A stretch of DNA of 64,000 nucleotides, taken from an uncultured Arenicella sp. (lineage in GTDB: Bacteria; Pseudomonadota; Gammaproteobacteria; Arenicellales; Arenicellaceae). Position numbers and translations under genes: made by a program. This document shows, in pieces, positions 11,166-20,428 of the stretch. The stretch spans positions 41,725 through 105,724 of the forward strand of contig CANMNN010000013.1 in assembly GCA_947499305.1 (NCBI GenBank), in the 5' to 3' direction. Position 1 is the first letter of the stretch, and each line of letters begins with the position of its first letter. The notes under the pieces are model-generated. The model had not been told where the DNA came from. It ran no database searches and saw only the letters and a list, made by a program, of their open reading frames with translations.

Positions 11166-11678
11166 GCGGTGGACCCGTTTGTTGTTATCACGGCTAAAAT
11201 AAATGCACACAAAGCAGTCGCTTTTATTTGTGGTCAGATGGTGGTGGGACTTCTTAATACACTTTTTTGCGCTTCTGTTGTTTTAATTATTTGGTGATCA
11301 AGGCCGACCTCTTTGCCTTGATTTGCACGTTTTGTGCAACTTAGTGCTTATAAAAGAACTTCTGTAAAACCCCTAAGTTCATACTATTACACTTTATTGA
11401 TTTTAGAAAAGCACTATATTCAATTGACGTTAACTATAAATGTCCGCTGTAGGCAAAATTCGGACACGGTTTGTCGCCTAGAATAAAAAATTGGCTTCTT
11501 TATCTTAATGCTGCCTATCGGCTTCTACAAAAAAAACCATTAGGAAAACCTGTCACTGGCATTCGCCAATAAACACATACTAGCCTCACACAAGCTCATT
11601 TGTTCTTCATAAAGCTCTCATCGAGAGTTCAAACTAAGGCCTTAGGCTTTGGCATTGACTAATTCGAACGGAGCTTTC
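11166..11678. other. Long divergent intergenic region (about 510 bases)
   Basis: This separates the secreted protein gene (minus) from the membrane protein gene (plus) and must hold both promoters. It is AT-rich. TGTCCG at 11441-11446 and CGGACA at 11461-11466 form a 6-bp inverted repeat, with TAGGC/GCCTA interleaved around it; this could be an operator or chance. TTGACG at 11424-11429 resembles a -35 box, but no -10 box is correctly spaced. No RNA gene or coding frame was recognised. Confidence 0.4.
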
Positions 11679-13274
11679 ATGCCTTCTTCTCACGCCACAC
11701 TTCAAACAGAACCTTACGCCGTTGCCGTAGACAGCGATACTCAGGGCATGCGGCCCAGTAACATTCTTTTTGCCTTACTTGCCTCTATATTTGCCGTTTT
11801 TAGCCATTGGGGCTTCTGGGACATTGGCGTATACGCACTGGGTTGGAATACCAGCGCTAGCTACCTCTGTGTACTAACCCTATTGTTGCATGACAAGTCG
11901 TTTATCAAGTTTCGCGAGAATTGGGCGTGGCTTGTTCCCATTGCTTTTATGGCGTTGAGTTTCGGCTTATATGAGAACCCTTGGCTAAAAGCTATAAATA
12001 TGATGGCGCTACCGATGTCGATCGGTGTTTTTCTTAGCTATGCGCACACAATTGAGAAACATCAGCAATGGTGGAGTTCACATTTTCTCATTCGACTTGG
12101 TTTCTTTGCGTTGAGAGTTTTGCCTCAATGGCCTCAAGCTAGTAAGCATTTGCGCTCAGTCGCACTGAGTCAGGTAGATGGCCCGAGTATAAGCATAGCA
12201 AAGCGCATTGCACGCTCCATTGCTGTGTTGATACCACTGATGTTTGTCATATTGGCGTTGTTGTCATCGGCCGATCAGCAGTTCGATCAATTGTTAGAGC
12301 GAGCGCTTCAATTTATAGGCGACATGCTTAAGGTTTCTATTTTCGCAAAGCTGCTATTCATAATCTTGCTTTGGGTCACTGTTGTTGCTGCTTTGAATGT
12401 CTTTCGCAAACCATTTATCTATGAGGGGCCGGTGGCATATCGAGCTGTTGATAATGTAACCGCCGCCATCGTGTTGTTTGCTATTCTAGTGGTATACATC
12501 GCATTTCTCACTCTGCAAATCGAGTATCTTTTAGTGGATCAATTGCCTATTGAGTTCGGAGACACTGAACGTATAGTCAAGTCCGGGTTCTGGCAGTTAT
12601 TCTTTCTTTCGATTATTAATCTAGGCTTGTTTTATTGGGCCTATCGAAATACTGCGGTTTGGCTTCAATGGCTACTGTCACTGTATTTGTTGGCCAGTGT
12701 ATTGATTTTGCTGTCAGCCGCATGGCGTATGGTACTTTATGTTTACTATTATGGCTTGAGCTATGAGAAGTTCTTCGCCAGTTACACGACGTTTTACGCA
12801 TTGGGCTTATTCGTCTTTTTGGGTTTTTGCTTACTTGCCAAAAAGCCTCAAGATTTGGTTAAGGGGGTTGTGTTCTCAGTGCTCTGGATGTTTTCTTTAG
12901 CAACAATCTCGCCCATTGAGAAACTTATATTTAGCAGTAACATGGCCTTGTCAAAACAAGCTGATTCAAGAATTGATCTCTATCACCTGAGCTATTTGTC
13001 GGCCGATGTACTAAGTGACGCCGCAATTGCTTTCGAGCAGCGCCGTTTCAAGGCGAATTCACAGTGGGCAGCGTGGCTACAGTCTACTAAGCGAGTCGAT
13101 TGCCAACGAGCATGGTATTCAACTAACCTAAGCCTCGAACTAAATTGTGCGAGTGTTGATGAGCACACATTGCCTGTTTCTAATTGGTATCCTGATCAAA
13201 CTATTGAGATGGAAAATAGTGAAACCCCAAGTCTACGGAAATACAAACGCTATCGGAGTAGCAGAGAGAGGTAA
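11679..13274 (+). CDS. Polytopic membrane protein, DUF4173/DUF4153-like
   Basis: 531 residues from ATG at 11679, chosen because CGGAG at 11669-11673 sits five bases upstream; an upstream in-frame TTG has no such site. About ten to twelve hydrophobic segments cover residues 25-420, followed by a soluble tail of about 110 residues. The tail starts RIDLYHLSYLSADVLSDAA, which resembles the short 'lDxxyLxxLsxdA' stretch I associate with DUF4173 proteins. No catalytic motif is visible. It stands alone between two minus-strand units. Location in the inner membrane is clear; the role is unknown and the family name is tentative. Confidence 0.7.
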   Translation: MPSSHATLQTEPYAVAVDSDTQGMRPSNILFALLASIFAVFSHWGFWDIGVYALGWNTSASYLCVLTLLLHDKSFIKFRENWAWLVPIAFMALSFGLYENPWLKAINMMALPMSIGVFLSYAHTIEKHQQWWSSHFLIRLGFFALRVLPQWPQASKHLRSVALSQVDGPSISIAKRIARSIAVLIPLMFVILALLSSADQQFDQLLERALQFIGDMLKVSIFAKLLFIILLWVTVVAALNVFRKPFIYEGPVAYRAVDNVTAAIVLFAILVVYIAFLTLQIEYLLVDQLPIEFGDTERIVKSGFWQLFFLSIINLGLFYWAYRNTAVWLQWLLSLYLLASVLILLSAAWRMVLYVYYYGLSYEKFFASYTTFYALGLFVFLGFCLLAKKPQDLVKGVVFSVLWMFSLATISPIEKLIFSSNMALSKQADSRIDLYHLSYLSADVLSDAAIAFEQRRFKANSQWAAWLQSTKRVDCQRAWYSTNLSLELNCASVDEHTLPVSNWYPDQTIEMENSETPSLRKYKRYRSSRER

Positions 13275-13302
13275 GTGATTCATGCTCACCTCTCACGGCT
13301 GA
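13263..13302. terminator. Possible weak convergent terminator
   Basis: GAGAGGT (ending near 13272) pairs with ACCTCTC near 13290-13297 across a loop of about 16 bases, between two convergent genes. There is no T tract, so termination is uncertain. Confidence 0.3.
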
Positions 13303-13330
13303 AACGTTATGCAATATGTGCTCTGGTAGC

Positions 13331-15619
13331 TTAAGGCTTGGCGATTTCGGCCATTTCAACTAAGCGAATAAACTCGCTTCGGTAGCCGTAGTCGTCGGCT
13401 CCCTTATTTTGACGAGCCAGTTTTAGAATACTTTCTAGATCTGTATCGCCAATATATTTGCCGCCCTTAAGGTATTGCGCAAAGCCAGCAACTGCAATCG
13501 AGAACCGAATATCTCGACTGCTTTGATTGTTCTCTTTGAGTTTGGTTTGATCAATGCGAATAGGCGTTTCGATAAGCTTCGACTTACTCTCTTTAGGGAG
13601 CTTGTAGCGAATTTTTAGAAAGCCGTATTCGTTCTCACTGCTGCTCGAGCTTGTCGCTTGAGTAGCGTTGTTGTCGGAGTACCTAAGTGCGTCTACAGAG
13701 GGCGCATCGGCTGAGGTTGGTGTGATTTCATAAATTGCCGTTACTGTATGACCCGAGCCAATATCTCCCGCATCAACTTTATCATTGTTAAAATCTTCAC
13801 GGTTTAGGTGACGGGTTTCATAACCAACAAGGCGATAGTCACTAACTGTATTTGGGTTGAATTCAACTTGCAGCTTCACGTCTTTGGCGATGGTGAACAG
13901 AGTAGAATTAGCTTGGTCGACCAATACCTTTTTCGCTTCGCTCAAGCTATCAATATACGCCGCTGTGCCGTTGCCGTTCTGCGCAAGAGCTTGCATCATG
14001 TCATCTTGATAATTGTTTCGGCCAAAGCCAAGCACTGAGAGGAAGACTCCGTTTTTGCGTTTGCGCTCGACCAGTGTTTTAAGAGAATCGTTAGAGCTTT
14101 GGCCAACATTGAAGTCTCCATCGGTCGCTAGAATAATGCGATTTACCGCATCCTTTTTATAGTTTTGCTCGGCCAAACGATAAGCCAATTCAATACCTGC
14201 ACCTCCGGCCGTAGAGCCGCCCGCATTTAGGTTTTCAAGTGCGGCCAATATGGCGCTGCGGTTCTTTGCCTCGGTTGGCTCAAGCACAACGCCAGCTGCG
14301 CCTGCGTAAACCACAATGCTTACTGTATCAGAGGGCTTTAGCTTCTTGAGCAGCAAGCTTATCGACTGTTTCACCAATGGCAATTTATTGGCACTGCTCA
14401 TCGAGCCAGAGACGTCCAGAAGAAATACGAGATTGCTGTCAGGAGTGTTTATGGCTTTGATGTCGTAGCCTTTAATGCCAACATGAACTAATTTTTTGCC
14501 GGAATTCCACGGGGAATCGAGTACCGAAACGCTTGCCTTGAAGGGCGTTTTCTTCGAAGTTGGGTAAGGGTAGTTATAGCTAAAGTAGTTAATTAATTCT
14601 TCAGACCGAACTGCGACGGGAGATGGTAAATATCCCCTCTGCAATTGATTACGTAACAAGCTATAGGAGGCCGTATCGACATCGGCGGAGAAGGTCGATA
14701 CAGGTTGCTCACTGACTAAGGTTAGTCGGTTTTCGCTGTGCGCTGCATATTCTTCGCCTAGGTCCGGGCGCAGAGTTGGTTTGTTTAATGGTTCTGGTAG
14801 TGGCATTATTCGACCGATTGGTTGAACACCGCTATTGTTCGCAGCAGGCGCTGACAAGTCAGATATGCGGTATTTAGTCAATGGTGCTGCGCGCGACTGG
14901 ACTGGCTCGTTCGACGAAATACGACCAGTGGCGATGACCTCTTCTAGACTAGCGCTGTCAAAGTCCGCCTGATTTTCCTTGGCGATTTTTACTCGAAAGG
15001 ACTCGACTTTCTTAGTGTTCGAACGTGCATCGAGCTCTTTCTTATCCTTCATTTCCGGTGAGGCTTGGCGTGCGTCGGTAACGCTAATAGGCGCCTCCTG
15101 TTCAATTAGCATTGTCTCAGTATTATTATTTGGAACCACAACTGTGGCTTGGTCTGCTGAGGTATCAGGCTCGACACGGGTCACAGATATTACAGAGTCA
15201 ATACGTTCGGCTTTGTCGTCACCTTTGCTTTGCGAGCTTAGTTCTTCAACACTGGCTTCTCTAGGGGGTAGTGTTTCAGGGTTCACGTGAGCTGAGGCTA
15301 GCTCTTTGTTAGCTAGCTCTTCAACAGGTAGCTGGCTCACAATCGCGAAGCTCAAAAAGCCCACAGCGACAGTGGCAAGTACTGGTTTAGAATTAAGTTT
15401 TTTGAATACAGTCATTATGTTGCTCCCTACTGAGTAAATCAGTGTTTGAATCGAAGGCTTAGTGTCTTCGTTATTCATAGGGCGAGCTGGAGCGACATTT
15501 TCTTGGTTAACTTTTTGTGAGAATTCGTCGAGTGCGGCTGAAATCGTTGCTTGCTTAGCGCTTGAGCTAGGCATTGGAATGTCTTCATCAAGTAAATCAT
15601 CTATAAATTGGTCGTTCAT
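13331..15619 (-). CDS. Membrane-anchored von Willebrand factor A protein, YfbK-like
   Basis: 762 residues. The first 75 are acidic and soluble, and one hydrophobic segment follows (about 80-97). Residues 100-285 are low-complexity linker. The rest matches YfbK-type proteins: an N-terminal conserved block (STFSADVDTASYSLLRNQL, 308-326), a vWA domain with a complete MIDAS motif (Asp402-x-Ser404-x-Ser406 in DVSGSMSS, and TDGDFN), and a C-terminal DUF3520-like region. The protein should face the periplasm after its single membrane helix. Its start overlaps the end of the ECF sigma factor gene by four bases. The cytoplasmic N-terminus therefore may act on that sigma factor; this is inferred from position. 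The linker carries EEVIATGRI, like the start of TonB-dependent receptors. Confidence 0.88.
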   Translation of the reverse strand: MNDQFIDDLLDEDIPMPSSSAKQATISAALDEFSQKVNQENVAPARPMNNEDTKPSIQTLIYSVGSNIMTVFKKLNSKPVLATVAVGFLSFAIVSQLPVEELANKELASAHVNPETLPPREASVEELSSQSKGDDKAERIDSVISVTRVEPDTSADQATVVVPNNNTETMLIEQEAPISVTDARQASPEMKDKKELDARSNTKKVESFRVKIAKENQADFDSASLEEVIATGRISSNEPVQSRAAPLTKYRISDLSAPAANNSGVQPIGRIMPLPEPLNKPTLRPDLGEEYAAHSENRLTLVSEQPVSTFSADVDTASYSLLRNQLQRGYLPSPVAVRSEELINYFSYNYPYPTSKKTPFKASVSVLDSPWNSGKKLVHVGIKGYDIKAINTPDSNLVFLLDVSGSMSSANKLPLVKQSISLLLKKLKPSDTVSIVVYAGAAGVVLEPTEAKNRSAILAALENLNAGGSTAGGAGIELAYRLAEQNYKKDAVNRIILATDGDFNVGQSSNDSLKTLVERKRKNGVFLSVLGFGRNNYQDDMMQALAQNGNGTAAYIDSLSEAKKVLVDQANSTLFTIAKDVKLQVEFNPNTVSDYRLVGYETRHLNREDFNNDKVDAGDIGSGHTVTAIYEITPTSADAPSVDALRYSDNNATQATSSSSSENEYGFLKIRYKLPKESKSKLIETPIRIDQTKLKENNQSSRDIRFSIAVAGFAQYLKGGKYIGDTDLESILKLARQNKGADDYGYRSEFIRLVEMAEIAKP

Positions 15620-16200
15620 ACGATACCTCTACTGCTATCTAGGCTAGTGTCGCCTAGAGTGTTTTGGCTATTGAGTTGCGACGAGCTAAAGGTTTGTTTT
15701 AGTAGCTTGCGAGCCTGATGGATTCGCCATGAAATAGTGCTCTCTTTAACGCCCAATTGACTTGCAGCATCCGCGTGGGACAACCCAGTTCCGTAAACCA
15801 TAATCAATGCGTCTTTAAAGTCGCTTTGAAGATGTTCGATATGTTCTAAGATCTGTCGGGCATATACGCGCTGCTCGGTTCGGTCCTCGGTTTTACTTTC
15901 TTGCTTATCAACATCGGATTCTTCGCGAGTATTATGTTGAGTGGGGCTCTTATAGAAATCTTTAGCGCAATTAATTACTAAGGGGTAAAGCCATGATGTA
16001 AAGCTCGAGCGCCCATCATATTGCTTGATTGAGCGCGCGAGCTTTAGACTGGCTTGCTGAGCTATATCTTCAGCATTATGTTGGTCTTGACTCCAGCGAT
16101 ACGCAAAGCGATAGATGGTGTCATAGTGCAGTTCAAGCAATCGCTCAAACGCACCGCTGTCTCCTGCTTGGCACTTTTTAACCAGTTGCTCTATCTGCAT
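15616..16200 (-). CDS. ECF-type RNA polymerase sigma factor
   Basis: 194 residues, the usual size. Region 2 is visible at about residues 20-85 (LHYDTIYRFAYRW, then DIAQQASLKL and SFTSWLYPLVINCAKDF). Region 4 with its helix-turn-helix is at about 125-175 (LSHADAASQLGVKESTISWRIHQARKLL). A Glu/Lys/Asp-rich linker joins them. It is the first gene of a two-gene operon, and its stop overlaps the start of the vWA gene. This arrangement is typical of a sigma factor with its regulator. I could not find a convincing autoregulated promoter upstream. Confidence 0.93.
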   Translation of the reverse strand: MQIEQLVKKCQAGDSGAFERLLELHYDTIYRFAYRWSQDQHNAEDIAQQASLKLARSIKQYDGRSSFTSWLYPLVINCAKDFYKSPTQHNTREESDVDKQESKTEDRTEQRVYARQILEHIEHLQSDFKDALIMVYGTGLSHADAASQLGVKESTISWRIHQARKLLKQTFSSSQLNSQNTLGDTSLDSSRGIV

Positions 16201-16465
16201 TGGGTGTTCTGCGTAAATTTTCGACGATTCATTTTTTATGTTTCACAGCTAGTGTGCGTTATTTAAGTTTGCAATCATTGGTTTTTTATCCGTTAGGTAA
16301 GACGATAGCACGAGCAAGATCCTTGGTGAGAAAGTCGAAAATAGTGACAATTTCTTAAGATGCGGCATAAATTCTGCCTTGAGAGCGTCGGTGGTGCTAA
16401 CATCACTTCCTGTCTACGTTGGCCTAGAACAAAGCCTCTCTTCAAATTTCTGCTTAATTTAAACC

Positions 16466-16984
16466 GTGCCTCACTCTAAATTTCAATATCGCCAGAATTC
16501 AGTTGCTCAGCAAGGTTTTACCTTGATTGAGATTATGGTGGTGGTGGTGATTATTGCGGTAGTATCGGTTGCGGTGGTGTCGTCATTGAGCGGCAGTGAC
16601 GACCGAGCTGCGCGCCTTCAGGCAGACCGTTTTATGGCGGTGGTAAATGAGGTTCGCGATGAGGCAATTATCGCGGGTGACAATTTTATCTTAAGTGTAG
16701 ATGAACGTGCCGGAACCTATGGTTTTGAATCAATTTATTCTCAGACAGAAAGTAAAGATTCATTGCTTAAAGACCGCAATGTTGATCCAGAGGTGGAGCT
16801 GAAATGGGCTGTATTTGAGGTCTTTGAAGATGACCCAGAGGCCGAACCTAAGGTGCTGATATCTTCATTAGGTGAAATTACCCCGTTTGAAGCGAGCTTT
16901 GCTGGCAGCGATTTAAAATATGTTGTTTTAGTAAACGATGATGGCCAGCTCGAGCGAGTTGATAAGAAAACGGGCGCGTTCTAG
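16466..16984 (+). CDS. gspH: Type II secretion minor pseudopilin GspH
   Basis: 172 residues from a GTG start; no better start lies between the upstream stop and the prepilin cleavage site. The prepilin peptidase site is QQG|FTLIE, with Glu at mature position 5 and a hydrophobic helix after it. It forms part of the tip of the type II secretion pseudopilus in the inner membrane and periplasm. gspI begins two bases after its stop. The product resembles GspH rather than GspG because it lacks the GspG signature and heads the H-I-J-K-L-M order. Upstream is a 265-base spacer, with no gspG. Confidence 0.88.
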   Translation: MPHSKFQYRQNSVAQQGFTLIEIMVVVVIIAVVSVAVVSSLSGSDDRAARLQADRFMAVVNEVRDEAIIAGDNFILSVDERAGTYGFESIYSQTESKDSLLKDRNVDPEVELKWAVFEVFEDDPEAEPKVLISSLGEITPFEASFAGSDLKYVVLVNDDGQLERVDKKTGAF

Positions 16985-16986
16985 TT

Positions 16987-17406
16987 ATGTCAATAATCAG
17001 CATTAAAAAGTTCGACCAAGCTCGCCTCAAAAAGCAGGCTGGTTTTACACTGATTGAAGTATTAGTGGCATTGATTGTGGTGAGCTTTGGTATCGTCTCG
17101 GTAATCCAAGTTACCTCGCAACATGTCAGCAATATAAGCGAGCTCGAGAAGCGCATGCTGGCGTCATGGGTAGCGAGCAATCATATTGCCGAAATTCGGC
17201 ACAACGCTAAGGTAGAACGGATTCGGAGCCGTTCCGATACTGAGCGCTTTGATATGGGGGGCCATACTTGGCGATCTCGTGCGCGTTTGCATGAGACAGA
17301 GGTCGAAAAAGTGTTTCTATTAACTGTGGAAGTTTCGTTTGATGGCGATCCTGAAAAAACAATCTACGCCAATATGACCAGCGCAGTTACGGATGGTTTA
17401 CCGTGA
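16987..17406 (+). CDS. gspI: Type II secretion minor pseudopilin GspI
   Basis: 139 residues. The leader ends KQAG|FTLIEVLVAL, and the mature protein has the GspI-type segment LASWVASNHIAEIR. It is a minor pseudopilin that nucleates the pseudopilus tip with GspJ and GspK. Its stop TGA overlaps the gspJ ATG, so translation is coupled. Confidence 0.93.
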   Translation: MSIISIKKFDQARLKKQAGFTLIEVLVALIVVSFGIVSVIQVTSQHVSNISELEKRMLASWVASNHIAEIRHNAKVERIRSRSDTERFDMGGHTWRSRARLHETEVEKVFLLTVEVSFDGDPEKTIYANMTSAVTDGLP

Positions 17407-18113
17407 TGTCTAATTCAACCTTTGGTTCAAACATAAAACCTTCGACTGCAGGTTTTACCTTGATCGAGGTTATGGTCGCGGTCGGCATTTTTGCCGTGAT
17501 CGCTAGCATTGTCGGCCCAGCTCTATTTCAGTTTTTAGAAATTCGAGATCGAGCAGGTGCTAAACAGGAGCGGCTCGAGAGCCTGCAAAAGACATTTCTG
17601 TTTCTAGCTAACGATCTGCGCTATGCCGCTAATCGGCTAGGCAAGGATGAGTTTGGTGATGCCGCTGATGCGACGCTGCTTGTAGGCGATGACGCTTTGC
17701 TGGAACTCACCACGGCTTATCCCGATTTAAATCTTGGTGGATTAGCTGTGCCGAGGCGAGTTATTTGGCGTTTAGATGACGGTGTGCTCTTGCGGCTGCA
17801 ATCGCCGGTTATGGACCCAGATAGTGATACTCGCCAACTCAAGCAAGTATTGCTTAGCGACATTCGGGATGTTGAGATTGAGTTAAGTGCGATCGAAGAT
17901 GGGCGTGATAGCACTTCTAAGCGTTGGGAAGAGCAAACGCGCCTACCGGATAAAATAAGCGTGACGATCGAGCTGGAAAATAAAACTGAGTATCGGCGCG
18001 TCTTTACGATGCTTGGTGGTAATAGTGTAGATGCGGTTGCGGCTAGTTTGAATTCGCCGTCAACAGGCATTCCGGGTGGAGATTCGCCACCGAGAGACCA
18101 AGATGATGGTTAG
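17406..18113 (+). CDS. gspJ: Type II secretion minor pseudopilin GspJ
   Basis: 235 residues from the ATG at 17406, which overlaps the gspI stop; a GTG three bases earlier is also possible. The prepilin site is STAG|FTLIEVMVAV. The body has GspJ-like features (FLANDLRYAANR, VIWRLDDGVLLR). It is a tip pseudopilin of the type II system. The last residues form a low-complexity Pro/Gly/Asp tail that overlaps the next gene. Confidence 0.93.
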   Translation: MSNSTFGSNIKPSTAGFTLIEVMVAVGIFAVIASIVGPALFQFLEIRDRAGAKQERLESLQKTFLFLANDLRYAANRLGKDEFGDAADATLLVGDDALLELTTAYPDLNLGGLAVPRRVIWRLDDGVLLRLQSPVMDPDSDTRQLKQVLLSDIRDVEIELSAIEDGRDSTSKRWEEQTRLPDKISVTIELENKTEYRRVFTMLGGNSVDAVAASLNSPSTGIPGGDSPPRDQDDG

Positions 18114-19257
18114 ACAACCCGCTAATACCACAAAGCAGAAAGGCGTGGTTTTAATCGTGGTGATTTTTGCGATTGTACTGATGACCACGCTCTTGGCTAT
18201 TATGATCGAAGATCAACATATGTTTGTGCGCCGCTTGGGCAATCAAAAAGTCGCTGAACAGGGTTACCAATATACCCAAGGCTTGAATGCCTGGGCTGAG
18301 CGGGTGCTCAATGACGATCAGAATAGAGCTATTGACTATTTGGATGAAGATTGGGCTAAGTTCGGGCGACCCGAAGAGCTAGGAGATAATGACGCGGAGC
18401 AAGGGGCAGATTCTTTCTCTCTTGATAGGAGTACACAGAGAGCTCAGGAAGAGTCTGATGAAGAAAATGCAACAATTGATTTTGGTATTGATGAAGTTGA
18501 AGTCACGATTGATGACCTTCAGGGCCGTTACAACTTGAATAATTTGGCGATCAAAGAGCCTCAAGCAGCGGCGAACCAAAAGCGGATTTTTCAAAACTTG
18601 TTAAGCGTTTTGGAAATAGGTGAGTTTGATGAGCGAGACAGGCTTCACGGCGCATTGGTCGATTGGGTAGACGAGAACGACTTATCCGGGCCAAACGGTT
18701 TTGAGAGTGGAGACTATGGCAGCAAGACGGTTTCATACTTTGCTGCGGACCAGAAGTTGACGTCTATCGGCGAGCTTCGGTTCGTTGAAGGTTTTAATCA
18801 AGAAATAATCAACAAATTGAGGCCTTATGTGTCGGTATTGCCAGTCGAAACCGCAAAAATAAATATCAACACTACAAGTCCTGAAATTTTAGCCAGCTTG
18901 AGTAAGAGTGTGGTTACTGATCTAGGTTCTGTAACTAGCTTTCTTGCTCAGCGAGAACAAGAAGGTTTTCAAGGGTTTAGCGAAGTCACCACTGCTCAAA
19001 CCGCAGTTATTGCATCATCAGCAGCGAACGGTGGCTTTATTCAAGGTATGATGCAACTCAACAGCCAATTCTTTCAGATTAACGCTAAAGTGACCCTCGG
19101 CAATCGTGACTTTTGTATGACCTCATTAGTATTGCGAGAAAGCGCCACGGCCGAAGGTGGAACCACTCCTAAAGTAACAGTATTGAATCGCCAACACAGT
19201 ACTCTGTGTGAAGAGCAAAGCACAATAACAACAAATAGCGATGAAGATTTATCTTAA
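18103..19257 (+). CDS. gspK: Type II secretion minor pseudopilin GspK
   Basis: 384 residues. ATG at 18103 (or 18106) is chosen because GAGAG lies just upstream; a GTG at 18076 would create a longer overlap with gspJ. The leader ends KQKG|VVLIVVIFAIVL and lacks Glu at position 5, which is the GspK hallmark and lets it cap the pseudopilus. Later features fit the family: LNNLA, the ING-like helical domain (ININTTSPEILASLS) and a C-terminal segment with two cysteines. It overlaps gspJ at the start and gspL at the end. Confidence 0.93.
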   Translation: MMVRQPANTTKQKGVVLIVVIFAIVLMTTLLAIMIEDQHMFVRRLGNQKVAEQGYQYTQGLNAWAERVLNDDQNRAIDYLDEDWAKFGRPEELGDNDAEQGADSFSLDRSTQRAQEESDEENATIDFGIDEVEVTIDDLQGRYNLNNLAIKEPQAAANQKRIFQNLLSVLEIGEFDERDRLHGALVDWVDENDLSGPNGFESGDYGSKTVSYFAADQKLTSIGELRFVEGFNQEIINKLRPYVSVLPVETAKININTTSPEILASLSKSVVTDLGSVTSFLAQREQEGFQGFSEVTTAQTAVIASSAANGGFIQGMMQLNSQFFQINAKVTLGNRDFCMTSLVLRESATAEGGTTPKVTVLNRQHSTLCEEQSTITTNSDEDLS

Positions 19258-20410
19258 TTTAGAAGCCCCTTATGAATGGGCTCGCGTCAGCGCCAAAACG
19301 GTAACGGCTTTTGGCGAAGTACCGTCCCCAGCAGATTATCCCATTGATGACGAAGACGAAGTCATTGGAGTGGTCTCTGGTGAATGGGTCACCAGCCATC
19401 AGGTAAACTTGCCTGCAAAGACCCGTAAGCAGTTCAACACAGCGTTGCCATATTCTTTGGAAGAAGCGATCTCTGAAGATGTTGAAAACATGCATTTTGT
19501 CTGCCCTAATTGGAAGGCCGGTGAGGATGTGGCTGTATTTGTCGTTGCTAAAAATAAAATGCTTGAGTGGAAAGAGGTGGCTACTGATCATCGCTTACCC
19601 ATCAAACAACTTTTGCCCGATTACGCGTTGTTACCGTTTCATGATGCCGCGGATTGCTCTGTCGCTCTTAGTGAACATGGTTTACTGACACACAATCGTG
19701 ATGGAACCGGGGTTAGCATAGACCCAGATTTTCTAGATGCATGGCTGATGAACACAGATACTAGTGACATCATCGCGGTAAATAGTGAGCAGCTTGCGGA
19801 AAACTTAATCGCTGAGCATCCAGAGAGGGATTTTCGCTTCTGGGCCTTCGGTGAGAAACTGTCTCATTGGCTTGAATATGCACAAACTTCGACCATTGAG
19901 TTATGGACCGATACTTATCGTCCTCGAGTCAGCCGGCGTAACAAGAAGGTTTATTTGCTCCCCCTCGCATTGATCGTGTTGAGTATTACTTTAAAACTTG
20001 GTTACGACTCCTATCGTTATTTCGCCATGCATGCAGAAATTGCTGCGATTGAGACGGAAGCGAAATCGATTTTGAAAAAACGGTTCCCCGTTTTTAAAAC
20101 AGTCGCTAGCGGAACCGAACGCGAGCTCATGGAAAAAGGCATTGCTCGTATGGGAGGGCCAGATCGTTCTAAGAGCGTGCATAATACCTTGGCGCAGGCA
20201 GCGGCAATTCTTTCGCGCCAACGAGTTAGCTTAAGTGATATTACATTTCGCAATGAGGAGTTAATTTTAACCTGCTTGTTAAACGATTTCTCTCAGGTAG
20301 ATCTTCTGAATAAACAATTTAATCAGCGCCCCGGTTTGAATGCAACACTGCAATCCTCGGCCTCTGAAGATGGCAAAATTATCGCTAGCTATAGCATCAA
20401 GAACAATTAA
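19241..20410 (+). CDS. gspL: Type II secretion inner-membrane platform protein GspL
   Basis: 389 residues, overlapping gspK by 17 bases. The N-terminal cytoplasmic part (about 1-235) is the actin-like domain that binds the ATPase GspE. A membrane helix follows near residues 243-260 (VYLLPLALIVLSITLKLGY), then a periplasmic ferredoxin-like domain (about 270-389) that contacts GspM. The gspE partner is not in this window. Confidence 0.92.
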   Translation: MKIYLNLEAPYEWARVSAKTVTAFGEVPSPADYPIDDEDEVIGVVSGEWVTSHQVNLPAKTRKQFNTALPYSLEEAISEDVENMHFVCPNWKAGEDVAVFVVAKNKMLEWKEVATDHRLPIKQLLPDYALLPFHDAADCSVALSEHGLLTHNRDGTGVSIDPDFLDAWLMNTDTSDIIAVNSEQLAENLIAEHPERDFRFWAFGEKLSHWLEYAQTSTIELWTDTYRPRVSRRNKKVYLLPLALIVLSITLKLGYDSYRYFAMHAEIAAIETEAKSILKKRFPVFKTVASGTERELMEKGIARMGGPDRSKSVHNTLAQAAAILSRQRVSLSDITFRNEELILTCLLNDFSQVDLLNKQFNQRPGLNATLQSSASEDGKIIASYSIKNN

Positions 20411-20428
20411 GGTGCGGAACTGAGTTTT

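Noticed and set aside
16221..16246. ECF-type autoregulated promoter before the sigma factor gene (TGAAAC ... CGTC, minus strand)
   Set aside because: The spacing between the two elements is about 13-14 bases, too short for an ECF promoter of this type.
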